A model generated the notes under the pieces. It had not been told where the DNA came from and did no database searches. It saw nothing but the letters and a program-made list of their open reading frames with translations. DNA of 64,000 nt, taken from the NCBI GenBank assembly GCA_910577665.1, contig CAJTOJ010000009.1, forward strand, positions 57,018 through 121,017. Reading direction: 5' to 3'. This DNA is from an uncultured Acetatifactor sp. (GTDB lineage Bacteria; Bacillota; Clostridia; Lachnospirales; Lachnospiraceae). The translations under genes and the position numbers were made by a program. Positions 60,838 to 64,000 of this stretch are shown piece by piece (position 1 is the stretch's first letter; each line of letters opens with the position of its first letter).

Positions 60838-60969
60838 ATGTCCTCCTTAGGGTGCCTGGTGTCGGTTCCTGGCATTTAGGTATCTGTTGGATATGGCTGC
60901 CTCATCTGGCGGCTGGCATTAGGCCGCACCAGTCCGGCGGGAAGGTATCTGACAGAGTGGTGTGTCAGG

Positions 60970-61674
60970 TCAGCGGAAATAGGCAATGATTGCCTGGTTG
61001 ATCTGCCTGTACAGTCCCCGGGAAAGGGGCACCAGGGTGCCGTCCTTCAGACAGACTTCCGTCCGCTCGGCGTATTTCACATACCGCAGGTTCACCAGAT
61101 AGGATCGGCCTGTCTTGAAAAAGCTTTCATCCAGTTCCCGTTCCAGTTCACAGAGGGGCATTTTCACGGAATATGTCTCCTGGGCATGGATCAAGGTATA
61201 GTTCTTCTGTGCTTCCAGGTATCGGATCTCTGCCAGGGGGATGCGCAGGGTACGATGGTTCTGCTGTAGGATAAGGCTGCGGCCTGCAGTGGCGGTCCGC
61301 TCTACTGCCCGGTCCAGGACGGCAGAAAGCTTTTCTGGGGATACTGGTTTCAACAGGTAGTGCAGGGCCTCTACATCGTAGCCCTGGGCCAGGTACTCAG
61401 TATAACCGGTGACAAAGACAATCTGGATCTGCCGGTTGCGGGTCCGGATCCTTTTTGCAAGTTCCACGCCACTTACCTGTCCCATCTCAATATCCAGCAG
61501 CAGGATGTCAAAGGAGGGATCCTCCTCATATCGGAAGAGAAAACTCTCTCCATTTGGAAAATGCAGGATATGGGTAGGAAGATTGCGGGATCCGGCCCAT
61601 TCTGTTACCAGGTTTTTCAGATAGGCAGCCTGGGCCTCTTCGTCTTCACAGATTGCAATATTGTATGTTGCCAT
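60970..61674 (-). CDS. LytTR-family response regulator
   Basis: 234 residues. The receiver domain has E10/D11, phospho-acceptor D61 (LLLDIEMG) and K109 (LLKP). A LytTR DNA-binding domain (about 130-232) follows with IRYLEAQKNYTLIHAQ, FFKTGRSYLVNLRYVK and LSRGLY. It probably controls its own operon and the ABC exporter pair in response to the GHKL kinase. First gene of the minus-strand set. Confidence 0.92.
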   Translation of the reverse strand: MATYNIAICEDEEAQAAYLKNLVTEWAGSRNLPTHILHFPNGESFLFRYEEDPSFDILLLDIEMGQVSGVELAKRIRTRNRQIQIVFVTGYTEYLAQGYDVEALHYLLKPVSPEKLSAVLDRAVERTATAGRSLILQQNHRTLRIPLAEIRYLEAQKNYTLIHAQETYSVKMPLCELERELDESFFKTGRSYLVNLRYVKYAERTEVCLKDGTLVPLSRGLYRQINQAIIAYFR

Positions 61675-61838
61675 AATGATTTGCGCCTTCTTTTCTGTTA
61701 TGATTCCTGCGCACCTTTAGTGCCCTTTGCTTTGCAGGGGGGTGCTGACCCGAACCCTGTCTGGTGAAGTCATTATACAGGATAAGGGAGGATCCTGGCA
61801 AGCTATTGGGAAATTTTGACTTCCGCAAGGGGGAAGAA

Positions 61839-61873
61839 CGTTACTTTGAGCGGCAGGGCCGTGAAAAGTAACG
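61839..61873. repeat. Small hairpin related to the inverted-terminus motif
   Basis: CGTTACTTT (61839-61847) and AAAGTAACG (61865-61873) form a perfect 9 bp inverted repeat with 17 bp between. The ends resemble the GTTACTGTTCAC terminus of the elements elsewhere in the window, with the interior lost. Confidence 0.4.
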
Positions 61874-61947
61874 GAAGAACTGTTTGACATTCCGGTGGAA
61901 CCCATCCATAATGAAGGAAAAGCTGTAAAAACACTTGGGAGGTACTC

Positions 61948-63048
61948 ATGACGAACCAGGAATTGGAAGAAGAGAGAAGACGATTAGGCAACCGAAGCAG
62001 TAAGATCATCGGTGGATATGTGACAGAGCATTTGTTCCGGCAGTCTTTCCTGAAGGGTAAGGTATCCTTTTCCGGTGCCTGGTGGTTCTCCAGGACACGG
62101 GAAGGGCAGGTTTTCTGGTTTGTGGAGGAGGGGAAGCTGTCGGAACTGGACCTACAGATTGCAGGTTTATTGGAAGCCAGGGGACAGAAATGTTACCAGC
62201 TGTATCTGCCGGGAGGTACCTGGCAGGTCTGTCAGATAGATACGGGGACAGGCTGGAACCTGGAGGATTTTATCAGGCAGCACGGCCTGGAGAGGATTCC
62301 GAAGTTTCGAAGGCAGGTAGATCTGACAGAGGACTAGATCCTGCAGCTGGAAAAGTGCATCAGGTATTACAGGCAGGAGAATATGCTCGCTGACCTGGAA
62401 CGCAGCATCCAGATAGAAGACCTGTTCCTGAACCAGTATTTCTATACCAGCAATATTGACCTGTTTGTCCGGCCAGAAAGCGGACTGGACAGGATGCCGG
62501 TGTGCCTGGAGATCAAATTCAAGGATGAGTTCCTGTATCATGGAGATCCCTTTTTCGGAATGGACTGTTACCAGCTTGAAACCGGATACAGTCTGCTGGA
62601 ACGTGCGGGGATGAAGATTTTTAATGTGGTATTATATAATGGTAAAAGAGATGCAAGCAGGAAGACAACCACCAATATATTCGATTATCTGGAACGGGTT
62701 GAGAGCCTGCAATGGAAATATGCCAGGGTTTCACGGCTGGTACCTTACGAAAAGTATTTTATGCAGTCAAGGAAGACCACCTTTACCGGGACACAGAACA
62801 AGAGCCGGCCGGTATACTGTATTCCCATGGGCATATATCGGAATCTGACGGACATGGGGCAGATCCTACAGACGGAAGAACTGCTGGACGCAGAGGGACA
62901 TCCCTTTGACTATGATGCAGAAAACCAGAAGAGATGTCCCAGGTGCGACAGCCCATTGCGAGAGCGGGAAGGGATCCATGGGAAATTCCTGGGGTGTTCC
63001 GGATATCCGCAGTGTAAGTATACAAGAACGTGGAGGGGTGGATGGTAG
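61948..63048 (+). pseudogene. PD-(D/E)xK nuclease-like protein with topoisomerase zinc finger, split by an in-frame TAG
   Basis: The reading frame is open from the ATG at 61948 (after GGGAGG) to 63048 except for one TAG at 62335-62337, giving 129 codons before and about 236 after it. The second part has D171 and LEIKFKDEF (E188, K190), the spacing of a PD-(D/E)xK nuclease core, and ends in a C4 zinc finger of the topoisomerase I type (CPRC at 330-333, then CSGYPQC). Reinitiation could occur at an ATG at 62383. Simplest reading: a nonsense mutation in a DNA-processing gene. A sequencing error or readthrough are alternatives. Confidence 0.7.
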
Positions 63049-63120
63049 ATTCCTTCTGATGTTGGAATGCGGAACCTGCTTTTCTCATATATTTTCTTAA
63101 AGCCGGAACAGGGGCGGAAC

Positions 63121-64000
63121 ATGGGGAAAAAGAATGGGACAACACGGATCGACAGACTGCGGAAAGGTATCCTGGCAGAATGTGTGCTGATACTCCTGCT
63201 GGCCGTGCTGGTGAGAAGTGGAAGCAGGGAACCGGTGACGGAGACCGGGGCCAATGCGGGTGCCCTTTCCATAGAAAATGACTACATAAAATGGGTGGAT
63301 TTCACCGTGTCCTATGAGGCATTGTGTAAGGCCTATGAATGGGACGTAGACACCCATGGCACGGAGCATGAAATCTGCTGGGTGGAGCTTCTGGCCTACA
63401 CCGCCGCCAGGACGGGAGGGGAATTCGGAAAGGAAGCACTGAAGGTCATGGATAAGGCGGCAAAGTCCCTTTCAGAGGGAGAGAAAACCCTGGAGGAACT
63501 GACAAAAGACTTGAAATATTATACCTATTATCTGGAAGCCTATGAAGCAGCCATCGGCGGCCTGGTGGGATCTTACCAGGAGGAATGCGTGGATGGCACA
63601 GGGCAGGTGACTTATGAGGAGAAATATGGACTGAAAGGATATTTTCCCCTGGCAAGGGGATTTGATTATAATCACTACGATGACTTCGGGGCGGGGCGGA
63701 GTTACGGGTATAAGAGGAGACATCTGGGCCATGACATGATGGGTCTGGTGGGGACGCCTATCATGGCAGTGGAGTCCGGCGTGGTGACAGCCCTGGGCTG
63801 GAACCAGTACGGCGGCTGGCGCATCGGCATCAGCAGTTTTGATGGGAAGCGGTATTATTATTATGCCCACCTGCGGCAGAACTACCCTTATGCGGAGGGC
63901 CTGCAGGAGGGCAGCGTGGTGACGGCTGGGGACGTGATCGGGTATATGGGCCATACCGGCTATAGCGCCAAGGAGAATGTGAACAATATCGAGGTGGTGC
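63121..64000 (+). CDS. M23 family metallopeptidase, cut by the window end
   Basis: At least 293 residues; the stop is outside the window. A membrane anchor (about 17-31) precedes a helical region (about 50-165) and an M23 (lysostaphin-type) domain with the zinc motif HLGHDMMG (H...D), then YYAHLRQNYP and GHTGYSAKENVNN. The final HxH would lie just past 64000. It probably cuts peptidoglycan cross-bridges outside the membrane, possibly in sporulation-like or division processes. Confidence 0.85.
   Translation, partial: MGKKNGTTRIDRLRKGILAECVLILLLAVLVRSGSREPVTETGANAGALSIENDYIKWVDFTVSYEALCKAYEWDVDTHGTEHEICWVELLAYTAARTGGEFGKEALKVMDKAAKSLSEGEKTLEELTKDLKYYTYYLEAYEAAIGGLVGSYQEECVDGTGQVTYEEKYGLKGYFPLARGFDYNHYDDFGAGRSYGYKRRHLGHDMMGLVGTPIMAVESGVVTALGWNQYGGWRIGISSFDGKRYYYYAHLRQNYPYAEGLQEGSVVTAGDVIGYMGHTGYSAKENVNNIEVV

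Noticed and set aside
62335..62337. Pyrrolysine codon
   Set aside because: One TAG in a nuclease-like gene without pyl genes in view is not evidence; the position has no link to known Pyl proteins.
1..64000. tRNA or rRNA genes
   Set aside because: No cloverleaf-like block with a T-loop consensus or rRNA sequence was noticed on reading; a covariance-model search would settle this.

Overview
The window looks like a chromosomal segment of a Gram-positive anaerobe of the class Clostridia, most probably family Lachnospiraceae. The reasons are the S10-spc-alpha gene order with a KOW-domain gene between map and infA, a zinc-type S14, a Cys4 adenylate kinase, long forms of L17 and HPF, ECF transporter genes followed by truA-rplM-rpsI, and AGGAGG-type ribosome binding sites nearly everywhere. 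This assignment is inference from content, not from a search.

Layout. 1-1.7 kb: a GH28 pectin-type hydrolase and a frameshifted remnant of an IlvD/Edd-type dehydratase. 1.76-13.2 kb: promoter, leader and the S10-spc ribosomal protein operon (rpsJ to secY) closed by a strong terminator. 13.4-15.5 kb: a new promoter drives adk-map-KOW-infA. 15.7-20.4 kb: three large multi-pass membrane proteins, at least one GT-C-like, lie between infA and rpmJ, where these two genes are normally adjacent. 20.6-24.6 kb: rpmJ-rpsM-rpsK-rpsD-rpoA-rplQ from its own promoter. Two inverted copies of a ~130 bp element with terminal inverted repeats bracket the adk-to-membrane-gene block.

24.7-31.9 kb: MATE transporter, a convergent M15 D,D-carboxypeptidase-like protein, the ecfA1-ecfA2-ecfT-truA unit and rplM-rpsI. 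32.3-39.3 kb: an orphan sugar-type solute-binding lipoprotein, a membrane GGDEF-EAL protein and a TPR-DUF4037-DUF4125 fusion, apparently one operon. 39.5-46.9 kb: a run of cell-envelope proteins, several carrying zinc ribbons (a lipoprotein with a cytoplasmic zinc ribbon, a Yip1-like protein, a DUF1461 protein, a YARHG protein) ending in an amidase. 47-49.7 kb: a radical SAM protein and a GH35 beta-galactosidase. 49.7-50.4 kb: a structured, gene-free repeat region. 50.4-55.4 kb: a small unknown gene, an SDR, a thioredoxin reductase-like flavoprotein, an SH3-NlpC/P60 hydrolase, a cluster of four DnaA-box-like sequences, and hpf. 55.5-61.7 kb: a 38 bp tandem repeat array, two ABC exporter half-transporters, a DUF7336-like gene and a GHKL/LytTR two-component system. 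61.9-64 kb: a nuclease-like gene split by an in-frame TAG and a truncated M23 peptidase.

The best candidates for new biology are: the membrane genes inserted in the ribosomal operon between inverted elements; the DnaA-box cluster in the hpf upstream region; the solute-binding protein/GGDEF-EAL/TPR-nucleotidyltransferase operon; and the zinc-ribbon envelope cluster.
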